DNA of 64,000 bases from Viola odorata (Eukaryota > Streptophyta > Magnoliopsida > Malpighiales > Violaceae). Positions 49,402 to 62,046 of this stretch are shown piece by piece. A program made the translations under genes and the position numbers. Under the pieces are notes generated by a model that did no database searches, was not told where the DNA came from, and worked only from the letters and a program-made list of their open reading frames with translations. The DNA lies in NCBI GenBank assembly GCA_963691705.1, contig OY829546.1, forward strand, positions 30,288,040 through 30,352,039, given 5' to 3'. The stretch's first letter is position 1; each line of letters opens with the position of its first letter.

Positions 49402-50539
49402 TCATACGATCCTCGTATCGCAAGCCGTGTGGGCCAAGCAGCGCGCACGCATAGGCGCACCAGAAAGCCCAAGTCGGCTAGGGTTTGGCGACGACTAGGG
49501 TTTGGCAAAGGAGGGCATGGATTAATATTTCCTATTTTATGTGTTTTTAATTACTATATAGAGTTTTGGCTTATTTAGGGATTATTTATTTAGGAATTAT
49601 TTATTTAGGAATTATCTATTTAGGAATTATCTGTTTAGGAATTATTTATTTCTAAGTTTGTAATTTTCCTAGCCTATTTAAAGGCCTTGCCGTATGAATA
49701 AAATAATATATGATAATTTTGGAAAAGAATGATACTTTGTCTTTGATAGGTGCGTCCTCATACACCGTTCATATGGAACCTTGTTCTATTCCTAGTTTCT
49801 CAAGTTGAGAGTAGCCACAAGTAAAGCCCGAACTTGCTATCTATTGAGTCATTCGTCTTTGAATTGCCAAGAGCACCCAGTCTTGGAGATTCATCGGTTT
49901 GACACAAGAATCTCAAGGGATTCGACGTGAAGTGCCAAAAGCACCCAGTGTTGGAGTTTCACGGTTTTCTTTGAGTTATGTTTCCGCGTTCGAAATCCAA
50001 GCTTTGAACTAGATCACAATTTCATTGCGAAGTCTCTAGGCGACTGGAGCCTTATTAGTTGGTAGCGGAGCTCAAGGTGTTCAAGTTTGGTAACTATCCT
50101 TTACTTTTGTCGTTGTGTCAATTAGAGTCACAAAATCAGTCCACCAAAGTGTCATTACTTTTCTATTTTGAGTCTTTTATTTAAGTCACGAGAAGAGTCA
50201 CAAAAGAGTCACAAAAACAGTCCACAAAAGTGTTAGTCTCGAAATCATATTTCAATACATACCTATTGGAGTCCAATTTCTGTGACTCTTAGTTCGTTGG
50301 AAAGCCCTAACTGTTAGGAATCTAAATCAAGAAGAATCAAGCAATTCGGACATCGGAATCAAAAGTTGTGCTTGGTTTACTAAACTGTGTTCGCCGAAAA
50401 TAGATTTCCACTTTCTTGTGTTAAGTTTGATTTAGGTGAATAAAGATGGCAGAAGCAAGGCTTGATGCTAAGAGGGATTGCGATACAACCCCTATGCAGA
50501 ATGAGATTCGAGGGCGAACCTTTGATAAGAGGGAGGGGA
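49402..50539 (+). repeat. Monomer M44 (V)
   Basis: gccgtgtgg, cgcgttcg, attgcgaag; private ccttattagttgg; A to C at 50286, the same site changed to T in M40. Confidence 0.98.
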
Positions 50540-51693
50540 TCATACGATCCTCGTATCGCAAGCCGCGTGGGCCAAGCAGCGCGCACGCATAGGCGCACCA
50601 GAAAGCCCAAGTCGGCTAGGGTTTGGCGACGACTAGGGTTTGGCAAAGGAGGGTATGGATTAATATTTCCTATTTTATGTATTTTTAATTACTATATAGA
50701 GTTTTGGCTTATTTAGGGATTATTTATTTAGGGATTATTTATTTTGGAATTATTTATTTAGGAATTATCTATTTAGGAATTATCTGTTTAGGAATTATTT
50801 ATTTCTAAGTTTGTAATTTTCCTCGCCTATTTAAAGGCCTTGCCGTATGAATAAAATAATCTATGATATTTTTGGAAAAAGAACGAGACTTTGTCTTTGA
50901 GAGGTGCGTCTTCATAAACCGTTCCTATGGAACCTTATTCTATTCCTAGTATCGCAAGCTGAGAGTAGCCACAAGTAAAGCCCGATGTTGCTATCTATTG
51001 AGTCATTCGTCTTTGAATTGCCAAGAGCACCCAGTCTTGGAGATTCATCGGTTTGACACAAGAATCTCAAGGGATTCGACGTGAAGTGCCAAAAGCACCC
51101 AGTGTTTGAGTTTCACGGTTTTCTTTGAGTTATGTTTCCGCATTCGAAATCCAAGCTTTGAACTAGATCACAATTTCATTGCTAAGTCTCTAGGCGACTG
51201 GAGCCTTATCAGTTGGTAGCGGAGCTCAAGGTGTTCAAGTTTGGTAACTATCCTTTACTTTTGTCGTTGTGTCAATTAGAGTCACAAAATCAGTCCACCA
51301 AAGTGTCATTACTTTTCTATTTTGAGTCTTTTATTTAAGTCACGAGAAGAGTCACAAAAGAGTCACAAAAACAGTCCACAAAAGTGTTAGTCTCAAAATC
51401 ATATTTCAATACATACCTATTGGAGTCCAATTTCTGTGAATCTTAGTTCGTTGGAAAGTCCTAACTGTTAGGAATCTAAATTAGGAAGAATCAAGCAATT
51501 CGGACGTCGGAATCAAAAGTTGTGCTTGGTTTACTAAACTGTGTTCGCCGAAAATAGATTTCCACTTTCTTGTGTTAAGTTTGATTTAGGTGAATAAAGA
51601 TGGCAGAAGCAAGGCTTGATGCTAAGAGGGATTGCGATACAACCCCTATGCAGAATGAGATTTGAGGGTGAACCTTTGATAAGAGGGAGGGGA
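50540..51693 (+). repeat. Monomer M45 (L, right type)
   Basis: Repeats M41 variants 4584 bp later: C at 50824, ccttattc, ctcaaaatc, aaagtcc, aaattagg, gacgtcgg, gatttgagggtg. Private gcgtcttcat. Confidence 0.98.
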
Positions 51694-52847
51694 TCATACG
51701 ATCCTCGTATCGCAAGCCGCGTGGGCCAAGCAGCGCGCACACATAGGCGCACCAGAAAGCCCAAGTCGGCTAGGGTTTTGCGACGACTAGGGTTTGGCAA
51801 AGGAGGGTATGGATTAATATTTCCTATTTTATGTATTTTTAATTACTATATAGAGTTTTGGCTTATTTAGGGATTATTTATTTAGGGATTATTTATTTTG
51901 GAATTATTTATTTAGGAATTATTTATTTAGGAATTATCTGTTTAGGAATTATTTATTTCTAAGTTTTTAATTTTCCTAGCCTATTTAAAGGCCTTGCCGT
52001 ATGAATAAAATAATCTATGATATTTTTGGAAAAAGAACGAGACTTTGTCTTTGAGAGGTGCGTCCTCATAAACCGTTCCTATGGAACCTTGTTCTATTCC
52101 TAGTATCGCAAGCTGAGAGTAGCCACAAGTAAAGCCCGATGTTGCTATCTATTGAGTCATTCGTCTTTGAATTGCCAAGAGCACCCAGTCTTGGAGATTC
52201 ATCGGTTTGACACAAGAATCTCAAGGGATTCGACGTGAAGTGCAAAAAGCACCCAGTGTTGGAGTTTCACGGTTTTCTTTGAGTTATGTTTCCGCGTTCG
52301 AAATCCAAGCTTTGAACTAGATCACAATTTCATTGCGAAGTCTCTAGGCGACTGGAGCCTTATCAGTTGGTAGCGGAGCTCAAGGTGTTCAAGTTTGGTA
52401 ACTATCCTTTACTTTTGTCGTTGTGTCAATTAGAGTCACAAAATCAGTCCACCAAAGTGTCATTACTTTTCTATTTTGAGTCTTTTATTTAAGTCACGAG
52501 AAGAGTCACAAAAGAGTCACAAAAACAGTCCACAAAAGTGTTAGTCTCGAAATCATATTTCAATACATACCTATTGGAGTCCAATTTCTGTGAATCTTAG
52601 TTCGTTGGAAAGCCCTAACTGTTAGGAATCTAAATCAAGAAGAATCAAGCAATTCGGACATCGGAATCAAAAGTTGTGCTTGGTTTACTAAACTGTGTTC
52701 GCCGAAAATAGATTTCCACTTTCTTGTGTTAAGTTTGATTTAGGTGAATAAAGATGGCAGAAGCAAGGCTTGATGCTAAGAGGGATTGCGATACAACCCC
52801 TATGCAGAATGAGATTCGAGGGCGAACCTTTGATAAGAGGGAGGGGA
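51694..52847 (+). repeat. Monomer M46 (L, right type)
   Basis: Repeats M42 variants (gcgcacacat, ttttgcgacg, gtgcaaaaagc). Private changes: a 15-bp unit ending attta instead of atcta near 51925, and aagtttttaatt. Confidence 0.98.
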
Positions 52848-54001
52848 TCATACGATCCTCGTATCGCAAGCCGCGTGGGCCAAGCAGCGCGCACGCATAG
52901 GCGCACCAGAAAGCCCAAGTCGGCTAGGGTTTGGCGACGACTAGGGTTTGGCAAAGGAGGGTATGGATTAATATTTCCTATTTTATGTATTTTTAATTAC
53001 TATATAGAGTTTTGGCTTATTTAGGGATTATTTATTTAGGGATTATTTATTTTGGAATTATTTATTTAGGAATTATCTATTTAGGAATTATCTGTTTAGG
53101 AATTATTTATTTCTAAGTTTGTAATTTTCCTAGCCTATTTAAAGGCCTTGCCGTATGAATAAAATAATCTATGATATTTTTGGAAAAAGAACGAGACTTT
53201 GTCTTTGAGAGGTGCGTCCTCATAAACCGTTCCTATGGAACCTTGTTCTATTCCTAGTATCGCAAGCTGAGAGTAGCCACAAGTAAAGCCCGATGTTGCT
53301 ATCTATTGAGTCATTCGTCTTTGAATTGCCAAGAGCACCCAGTCTTGGAGATTCATCGGTTTGACACAAGAATCTCAAGGGATTCGACGTGAAGTGCCAA
53401 AAGCACCCAGTGTTTGAGTTTCACGGTTTTCTTTGAGTTATGTTTCCGCATTCGAAATCCAAGCTTTGAACTAGATCACAATTTCATTGCTAAGTCTCTA
53501 GGCGACTGGAGCCTTATCAGTTGGTAGCGGAGCTCAAGGTGTTCAAGTTTGGTAACTATCCTTTACTTTTGTCGTTGTGTCAATTAGAGTCACAAAATCA
53601 GTCCACCAAAGTGTCATTACTTTTCTATTTTGAGTCTTTTATTTAAGTCACGAGAAGAGTCACAAAAGAGTCACAAAAACAGTCCACAAAAGTGTTAGTC
53701 TCAAAATCATATTTCAATACATACCTATTGGAGTCCAATTTCTGTGAATCTTAGTTCGTTGGAAAGCCCTAACTGTTAGGAATCTAAATTAGGAAGAATC
53801 AAGCAATTCGGACGTCGGAATCAAAAGTTGTGCTTGGTTTACTAAACTGTGTTCGCCGAAAATAGATTTCCACTTTCTTGTGTTAAGTTTGATTTAGGTG
53901 AATAAAGATGGCAGAAGCAAGGCTTGATGCTAAGAGGGATTGCGATACAACCCCTATGCAGAATGAGATTTGAGGGCGAACCTTTGATAAGAGGGAGGGG
54001 A
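52848..54001 (+). repeat. Monomer M47 (L, right type)
   Basis: ctcaaaatc, aaattagg, gacgtcgg and gatttgagggcg; similar to M41 but without cctcgcc and aaagtcc. Confidence 0.98.
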
Positions 54002-55155
54002 TCATACGATCCTCGTATCGCAAGCCGCGTGGGCCAAGCAGCGCGCACACATAGGCGCACCAGAAAGCCCAAGTCGGCTAGGGTTTTGCGACGACTAGGG
54101 TTTGGCAAAGGAGGGTATGGATTAATATTTCCTATTTTATGTATTTTTAATTACTATATAGAGTTTTGGCTTATTTAGGGATTATTTATTTAGGGATTAT
54201 TTATTTTGGAATTATTTATTTAGGAATTATCTATTTAGGAATTATCTGTTTAGGAATTATTTATTTCTAAGTTTGTAATTTTCCTAGCCTATTTAAAGGC
54301 CTTGCCGTATGAATAAAATAATCTATGATATTTTTGGAAAAAGAACGAGACTTTGTCTTTGAGAGGTGCGTCCTCATAAACCGTTCCTATGGAACCTTGT
54401 TCTATTCCTAGTATCGCAAGCTGAGAGTAGCCACAAGTAAAGCCCGATGTTGCTATCTATTGAGTCATTCGTCTTTGAATTGCCAAGAGCACCCAGTCTT
54501 GGAGATTCATCGGTTTGACACAAGAATCTCAAGGGATTCGACGTGAAGTGCCAAAAGCACCCAGTGTTTGAGTTTCACGGTTTTCTTTGAGTTATGTTTC
54601 CGCATTCGAAATCCAAGCTTTGAACTAGATCACAATTTCATTGCTAAGTCTCTAGGCGACTGGAGCCTTATCAGTTGGTAGCGGAGCTCAAGGTGTTCAA
54701 GTTTGGTAACTATCCTTTACTTTTGTCGTTGTGTCAATGAGAGTCACAAAATCAGTCCACCAAAGTGTCATTACTTTTCTATTTTGAGTCTTTTATTTAA
54801 GTCACGAGAAGAGTCACAAAAGAGTCACAAAAACAGTCCACAAAAGTGTTAGTCTCGAAATCATATTTCAATACATACCTATTGGAGTCCAATTTCAGTG
54901 AATCTTAGTTCGTTGGAAAGCCCTATCTGTTAGGAATCTAAATCAAGAAGAATCAAGCAATTTGGACATCGGAATCAAAAGTTGTGCTTGGTTTACTAAA
55001 CTGTGTTCGCCGAAAATAGATTTCCACTTTCTTGTGTTAAGTTTGATTTAGGTGAATAAAGATGGCAGAAGCAAGGCTTGATGCTAAGAGGGATTGCGAT
55101 ACAACCCCTATGCAGAATGAGATTCGAGGGCGAACCTTTGATAAGAGGGAGGGGA
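54002..55155 (+). repeat. Monomer M48 (L, right type)
   Basis: gcgcacacat, ttttgcgacg, caatgagag with G at 54739, tttcagtg, cctatctg, aatttggac. Confidence 0.98.
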
Positions 55156-56308
55156 TCATACGATCCTCGTATCGCAAGCCGCGTGGGCCAAGCAGCGCGC
55201 ACGCATAGGAGCACCAGAAAGCCCAAGTCGGCTAGGGTTTGGCGACGACTAGGGTTTGGCAAAGGAGGGTATGGATTAATATTTCCTATTTTATGTATTT
55301 TTAATTACTATATAGAGTTTTGGCTTATTTAGGGATTATTTATTTAGGGATTATTTATTTTGGAATTATTTATTTAGGAATTATCTATTTAGGAATTATC
55401 TGTTTAGGAATTATTTATTTCTAAGTTTGTAATTTTCCTAGCCTATTTAAAGGCCTTGCCGTATGAATAAAATAATCTATGATATTTTTGGAAAAGAACG
55501 AGACTTTGTCTTTGAGAGGTGCGTCCTCATAAACCGTTCCTATGGAACCTTGTTCTATTCCTAGTATCGCAAGCTGAGAGTAGCCACAAGTAAAGCCCGA
55601 TGTTGCTATCTATTGAGTCATTCGTCTTTGAATTGCCAAGAGCACCCAGTCTTGGAGATTCATCGGTTTGACACAAGAATCTCAAGGGATTCGACGTGAA
55701 GTGCCAAAAGCACCCAGTGTTTGAGTTTCACGGTTTTCTTTGAGTTATGTTTCCGCATTCGAAATCCAAGCTTTGAACTAGATCACAATTTCATTGCTAA
55801 GTCTCTAGGCGACTGGAGCCTTATCAGTTGGTAGCGGAGCTCAAGGTGTTCAAGTTTGGTAACTATCCTTTACTTTTGTCGTTGTGTCAATTAGAGTCAC
55901 AAAATCAGTCCACCAAAGTGTCATTACTTTTCTATTTTGAGTCTTTTATTTAAGTCACGAGAAGAGTCACAAAAGAGTCACAAAAACAGTCCACAAAAGT
56001 GTTAGTCTCAAAATCATATTTCAATACATACCTATTGGAGTCCAATTTCTGTGAATCTTAGTTCGTTGGAAAGCCCTAACTGTTAGGAATCTAAATTAGG
56101 AAGAATCAAGCAATTCGGACGTCGGAATCAAAAGTTGTGCTTGGTTTACTAAACTGTGTTCGCCGAAAATAGATTTCCACTTTCTTGTGTTAAGTTTGAT
56201 TTAGGTGAATAAAGATGGCAGAAGCAAGGCTTGATGCTAAGAGGGATTGCGATACAACCCCTATGCAGAATGAGATTTGAGGGCGAACCTTTGATAAGAG
56301 GGAGGGGA
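55156..56308 (+). repeat. Monomer M49 (L, right type, 1153 bp)
   Basis: As M47 but one A is missing near 55495 (ggaaaagaacgag) and cataggagc is private. Confidence 0.98.
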
Positions 56309-57462
56309 TCATACGATCCTCGTATCGCAAGCCGCGTGGGCCAAGCAGCGCGCACACATAGGCGCACCAGAAAGCCCAAGTCGGCTAGGGTTTTGCGACG
56401 ACTAGGGTTTGGCAAAGGAGGGTATGGATTAATATTTCCTATTTTATGTATTTTTAATTACTATATAGAGTTTTGGCTTATTTAGGGATTATTTATTTAG
56501 GGATTATTTATTTTGGAATTATTTATTTAGGAATTATCTATTTAGGAATTATCTGTTTAGGAATTATTTATTTCTAAGTTTGTAATTTTCCTAGCCTATT
56601 TAAAGGCCTTGCCGTATGAATAAAATAATCTATGATATTTTTGGAAAAAGAACGAGACTTTGTCTTTGAGAGGTGCGTCCTCATAAACCGTTCCTATGGA
56701 ACCTTGTTCTATTCCTAGTATCGCAAGCTGAGAGTAGCCACAAGTAAAGCCCGATGTTGCTATCTATTGAGTCATTCGTCTTTGAATTGCCAAGAGCACC
56801 CAGTCTTGGAGATTCATCGGTTTGACACAAGAATCTCAAGGGATTCGACGTGAAGTGCCAAAAGCACCCAGTGTTTGAGTTTCACGGTTTTCTTTGAGTT
56901 ATGTTTCCGCATTCGAAATCCAAGCTTTGAACTAGATCACAATTTCATTGCTAAGTCTCTAGGCGACTGGAGCCTTATCAGTTGGTAGCGGAGCTCAAGG
57001 TGTTCAAGTTTGGTAACTATCCTTTACTTTTGTCGTTGTGTCAATGAGAGTCACAAAATCAGTCCACCAAAGTGTCATTACTTTTCTATTTTGAGTCTTT
57101 TATTTAAGTCACGAGAAGAGTCACAAAAGAGTCACAAAAACAGTCCACAAAAGTGTTAGTCTCGAAATCATATTTCAATACATACCTATTGGAGTCCAAT
57201 TTCAGTGAATCTTAGTTCGTTGGAAAGCCCTATCTGTTAGGAATCTAAATCAAGAAGAATCAAGCAATTTGGACATCGGAATCAAAAGTTGTGCTTGGTT
57301 TACTAAACTGTGTTCGCCGAAAATAGATTTCCACTTTCTTGTGTTAAGTTTGATTTAGGTGAATAAAGATGGCAGAAGCAAGGCTTGATGCTAAGAGGGA
57401 TTGCGATACAACCCCTATGCAGAATGAGATTCGAGGGCGAACCTTTGATAAGAGGGAGGGGA
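56309..57462 (+). repeat. Monomer M50 (L, right type)
   Basis: Repeats M48 variants 2307 bp later (caatgagag with G at 57046, aatttggac). Confidence 0.98.
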
Positions 57463-58600
57463 TCATACGATCCTCGTATCGCAAGCCGCGTGGGCCAAGC
57501 AGCGCGCACGCATAGGCGCACCAGAAAGCCCAAGTCGGCTAGGGTTTGGCGACGACTAGGGTTTGGCAAAGGAGGGCATGGATTAATATTTCCTATTTTA
57601 TGTGTTTTTAATTACTATATAGAGTTTTGGCTTATTTAGGGATTATTTATTTAGGAATTATTTATTTAGGAATTATCTATTTAGGAATTATCTGTTTAGG
57701 AATTATTTATTTCTAAGTTTGTAATTTTCCTAGCCTATTTAAAGGCCTTGCCGTATGAATAAAATAATATATGATAATTTTGGAAAAGAATGATACTTTG
57801 TCTTTGATAGGTGCGTCCTCATACACCGTTCATATGGAACCTTGTTCTATTCCTAGTTTATCAAGTTGAGAGTAGCCACAAGTAAAGCCCGAACTTGCTA
57901 TCTATTGAGTCATTCGTCTTTGAATTGCCAAGAGCACCCAGTCTTGGAGATTCATCGGTTTGACACAAGAATCTCAAGGGATTCGACGTGAAGTGCCAAA
58001 AGCACCCAGTGTTGGAGTTTCACGGTTTTCTTTGAGTTATGTTTCCGCATTCGAAATCCAAGCTTTGAACTAGATCACAATTTCATTGCTAAGTCTCTAG
58101 GCGACTGGAGCCTTATCAGTTGGTAGCGGAGCTCAAGGTATTCAAGTTTGGTAACTATCCTTTACTTTTGTCGTTGTGTCAATTAGGGTCACAAAATCAG
58201 TCCACCAAAGTGTCATTACTTTTCTATTTTGAGTCTTTTATTTAAGTCACGAGAAGAGTCACAAAAGAGTCACAAAAACAGTCCACAAAAGTGTTAGTCT
58301 CGAAATCATATTTCAATACATACCTATTGGAGTCCAATTTCTGTGAATCTTAGTTCGTTGGAAAGCCCTAACTGTTAGGAATCTAAATCAAGAAGAATCA
58401 AGCAATTCGGACATCGGAATCAAAAGTTGTGCTTGGTTTACTAAACTGTGTTCGCCGAAAATAGATTTCCACTTTCTTGTGTTAAGTTTGATTTAGGTGA
58501 ATAAAGATGGCAGAAGCAAGGCTTGATGCTAAGAGGGATTGCGATACAACCCCTATGCAGAATGAGATTCGAGGGCGAACCTTTGATAAGAGGGACGGGA
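57463..58600 (+). repeat. Monomer M51 (V)
   Basis: agtttatcaag private; aaggtattc and ttagggtc shared with M52, M54 and M56; agggacggga at the end breaks the purine run. Confidence 0.98.
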
Positions 58601-59754
58601 TCATACGATCCTCGTATCGCAAGCCGCGTGGGCCAAGCAGCGCGCACGCATAGGCGCACCAGAAAGCCCAAGTCGGCTAGGGTTTGGCGACGACTAGGGT
58701 TTGGCAAAGGAGGGTATGGATTAATATTTCCTATTTTATGTATTTTTAATTACTATATAGAGTTTTGGCTTATTTAGGGATTATTTATTTAGGGATTATT
58801 TATTTTGGAATTATTTATTTAGGAATTATCTATTTAGGAATTATCTGTTTAGGAATTATTTATTTCTAAGTTTGTAATTTTCCTAGCCTATTTAAAGGCC
58901 TTGCCGTATGAATAAAATAATCTATGATATTTTTGGAAAAAGAACGAGACTTTGTCTTTGAGAGGTGCGTCCTCATAAACCGTTCCTATGGAACCTTGTT
59001 CTATTCCTAGTATCGCAAGCTGAGAGTAGCCACAAGTAAAGCCCGATGTTGCTATCTATTGAGTCATTCGTCTTTGAATTGCCAAGAGCACCCAGTCTTG
59101 GAGATTCATCGGTTTGACACAAGAATCTCAAGGGATTCGACGTGAAGTGCCAAAAGCACCCAGTGTTGGAGTTTCACGGTTTTCTTTGAGTTATGTTTCC
59201 GCATTCAAAATCCAAGCTTTGAACTAGATCACAATTTCATTGCTAAGTCTCTAGGCGACTGGAGCCTTATCAGTTGGTAGCGGAGCTCAAGGTATTCAAG
59301 TTTGGTAACTATCCTTTACTTTTGTCGTTGTGTCAATTAGGGTCACAAAATCAGTCCACCAAAGTGTCATTACTTTTCTATTTTGAGTCTTTTATTTAAG
59401 TCACGAGAAGAGTCACAAAAGAGTCACAAAAACAGTCCACAAAAGTGTTAGTCTCGAAATCATATTTCAATACATACCTATTGGAGTCCAATTTCTGTGA
59501 ATCTTAGTTCGTTGGAAAGCCCTAACTGTTAGGAATCTAAATCAAGAAGAATCAAGCAATTCGGACATCGGAATCAAAAGTTGTGCTTGGTTTACTAAAC
59601 TGTGTTCGCCGAAAATAGATTTCCACTTTCTTGTGTTAAGTTTGATTTAGGTGAATAAAGATGGCAGAAGCAAGGCTTGATGCTAAGAGGGATTGCGATA
59701 CAACCCCTATGCAGAATGAGATTCGAGGGCGAACCTTTGATAAGAGGGAGGGGA
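58601..59754 (+). repeat. Monomer M52 (L, right type)
   Basis: Left-type U3/R, ttcaaaatcc, then the aaggtattc, ttagggtc, tttctgtg 3' part of V copy M51: a mosaic of L and V. Confidence 0.98.
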
Positions 59755-60908
59755 TCATACGATCCTCGTATCGCAAGCCGCGTGGGCCAAGCAGCGCGCA
59801 CGCATAGGCGCACCAGAAAGCCCAAGTCGGCTAGGGTTTGGCGACGACTAGGGTTTGGCAAAGGAGGGTATGGATTAATATTTCCTATTTTATGTATTTT
59901 TAATTACTATATAGAGTTTTGGCTTATTTAGGGATTATTTATTTAGGGATTATTTATTTTGGAATTATTTATTTAGGAATTATCTATTTAGGAATTATCT
60001 GTTTAGGAATTATTTATTTCTAAGTTTGTAATTTTCCTAGCCTATTTAAAGGCCTTGCCGTATGAATAAAATAATCTATGATATTTTTGGAAAAAGAACG
60101 AGACTTTGTCTTTGAGAGGTGCGTCCTCATAAACCGTTCCTATGGAACCTTGTTCTATTCCTAGTATCGCAAGCTGAGAGTAGCCACAAGTAAAGCCCGA
60201 TGTTGCTATCTATTGAGTCATTCGTCTTTGAATTGCCAAGAGCACCCAGTCTTGGAGATTCATCGGTTTGACACAAGAATCTCAAGGGATTCGACGTGAA
60301 GTGCCAAAAGCACCCAGTGTTGGAGTTTCACGGTTTTCTTTGAGTTATGTTTCCGCATTCAAAATCCAAGCTTTGAACTAGATCACAATTTCATTGCTAA
60401 GTCTCTAGGCGACTGGAGCCTTATCAGTTGGTAGCGGAGCTCAAGGTGTTCAAGTTTGGTAACTATCCTTTACTTTTGTCGTTGTGTCAATTAGAGTCAC
60501 AAAATCAGTCCACCAAAGTGTCATTACTTTTCTATTTTGAGTCTTTTATTTAAGTCACGAGAAGAGTCACAAAAGAGTCACAAAAACAGTCCACAAAAGT
60601 GTTAGTCTCGAAATCATATTTCAATACATACCTATTGGAGTCCAATTTCAGTGAATCTTAGTTCGTTGGAAAGCCCTATCTGTTAGGAATCTAAATCAAG
60701 AAGAATCAAGCAATTCGGACATCGGAATCAAAAGTTGTGCTTGGTTTACTAAACTGTGTTCGCCGAAAATAGATTTCCACTTTCTTGTGTTAAGTTTGAT
60801 TTAGGTGAATAAAGATGGCAGAAGCAAGGCTTGATGCTAAGAGGGATTGCGATACAACCCCTATGCAGAATGAGATTCGAGGGCGAACCTTTGATAAGAG
60901 GGAGGGGA
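59755..60908 (+). repeat. Monomer M53 (L, right type)
   Basis: ttcaaaatcc, aaggtgttc, tttcagtg with ttcgttgg and cctatctg. Confidence 0.98.
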
Positions 60909-62046
60909 TCATACGATCCTCGTATCGCAAGCCGCGTGGGCCAAGCAGCGCGCACGCATAGGCGCACCAGAAAGCCCAAGTCGGCTAGGGTTTGGCGACG
61001 ACTAGGGTTTGGCAAAGGAGGGCATGGATTAATATTTCCTATTTTATGTGTTTTTAATTACTATATAGAGTTTTGGCTTATTTAGGGATTATTTATTTAG
61101 GAATTATTTATTTAGGAATTATCTATTTAGGAATTATCTGTTTAGGAATTATTTATTTCTAAGTTTGTAATTTTCCTAGCCTATTTAAAGGCCTTGCCGT
61201 ATGAATAAAATAATATATGATAATTTTGGAAAAGAATGATACTTTGTCTTTGATAGGTGCGTCCTCATACACCGTTCATATGGAACCTTGTTCTATTCCT
61301 AGTTTCTCAAGTTGAGAGTAGCCACAAGTAAACCCCGAACTTGCTATCTATTGAGTCATTCGTCTTTGAATTGCCAAGAGCACCCAGTCTTGGAGATTCA
61401 TCGGTTTGACACAAGAATCTCAAGGGATTCGACGTGAAGTGCCAAAAGCACCCAGTGTTGGAGTTTCACGGTTTTCTTTGAGTTATGTTTCCGCATTCGA
61501 AATCCAAGCTTTGAACTAGATCACAATTTCATTGCTAAGTCTCTAGGCGACTGGAGCCTTATCAGTTGGTAGCGGAGCTCAAGGTATTCAAGTTTGGTAA
61601 CTATCCTTTACTTTTGTCGTTGTGTCAATTAGGGTCACAAAATCAGTCCACCAAAGTGTCATTACTTTTCTATTTTGAGTCTTTTATTTAAGTCACGAGA
61701 AGAGTCACAAAAGAGTCACAAAAACAGTCCACAAAAGTGTTAGTCTCGAAATCATATTTCAATACATACCTATTGGAGTCCAATTTCTGTGAATCTTAGT
61801 TCGTTGGAAAGCCCTAACTGTTAGGAATCTAAATCAAGAAGAATCAAGCAATTCGGACATCGGAATCAAAAGTTGTGCTTGGTTTACTAAACTGTGTTCG
61901 CCGAAAATAGATTTCCACTTTCTTGTGTTAAGTTTGATTTAGGTGAATAAAGATGGCAGAAGCAAGGCTTGATGCTAAGAGGGATTGCGATACAACCCCT
62001 ATGCAGAATGAGATTCGAGGGCGAACCTTTGATAAGAGGGAGGGGA
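60909..62046 (+). repeat. Monomer M54 (V)
   Basis: aaggtattc, ttagggtc with G at 61633; private aaaccccgaac near 61335. Confidence 0.98.

Larger units (their letters stand above)
43680..52847 (+). repeat. Tetrameric higher-order repeat, 4584 bp (M39-M42, M43-M46)
   Basis: Order V, V, L, L occurs twice. Shared variants lie 4584 bp apart: cctcgcc (46240 and 50824), ccttattc, aaagtcc, gacgtcgg, gtgcaaaaagc, and a hit at the same base in M40 and M44 (45702 and 50286). M38 may be a remnant of an earlier round. Confidence 0.85.
52848..57462 (+). repeat. Dimeric higher-order repeat (M47-M48, M49-M50)
   Basis: M47/M49 share ctcaaaatc, aaattagg and gacgtcgg; M48/M50 share caatgagag and aatttggac. 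Offset is 2308 bp, or 2307 where the one-base deletion in M49 intervenes. Confidence 0.85.
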
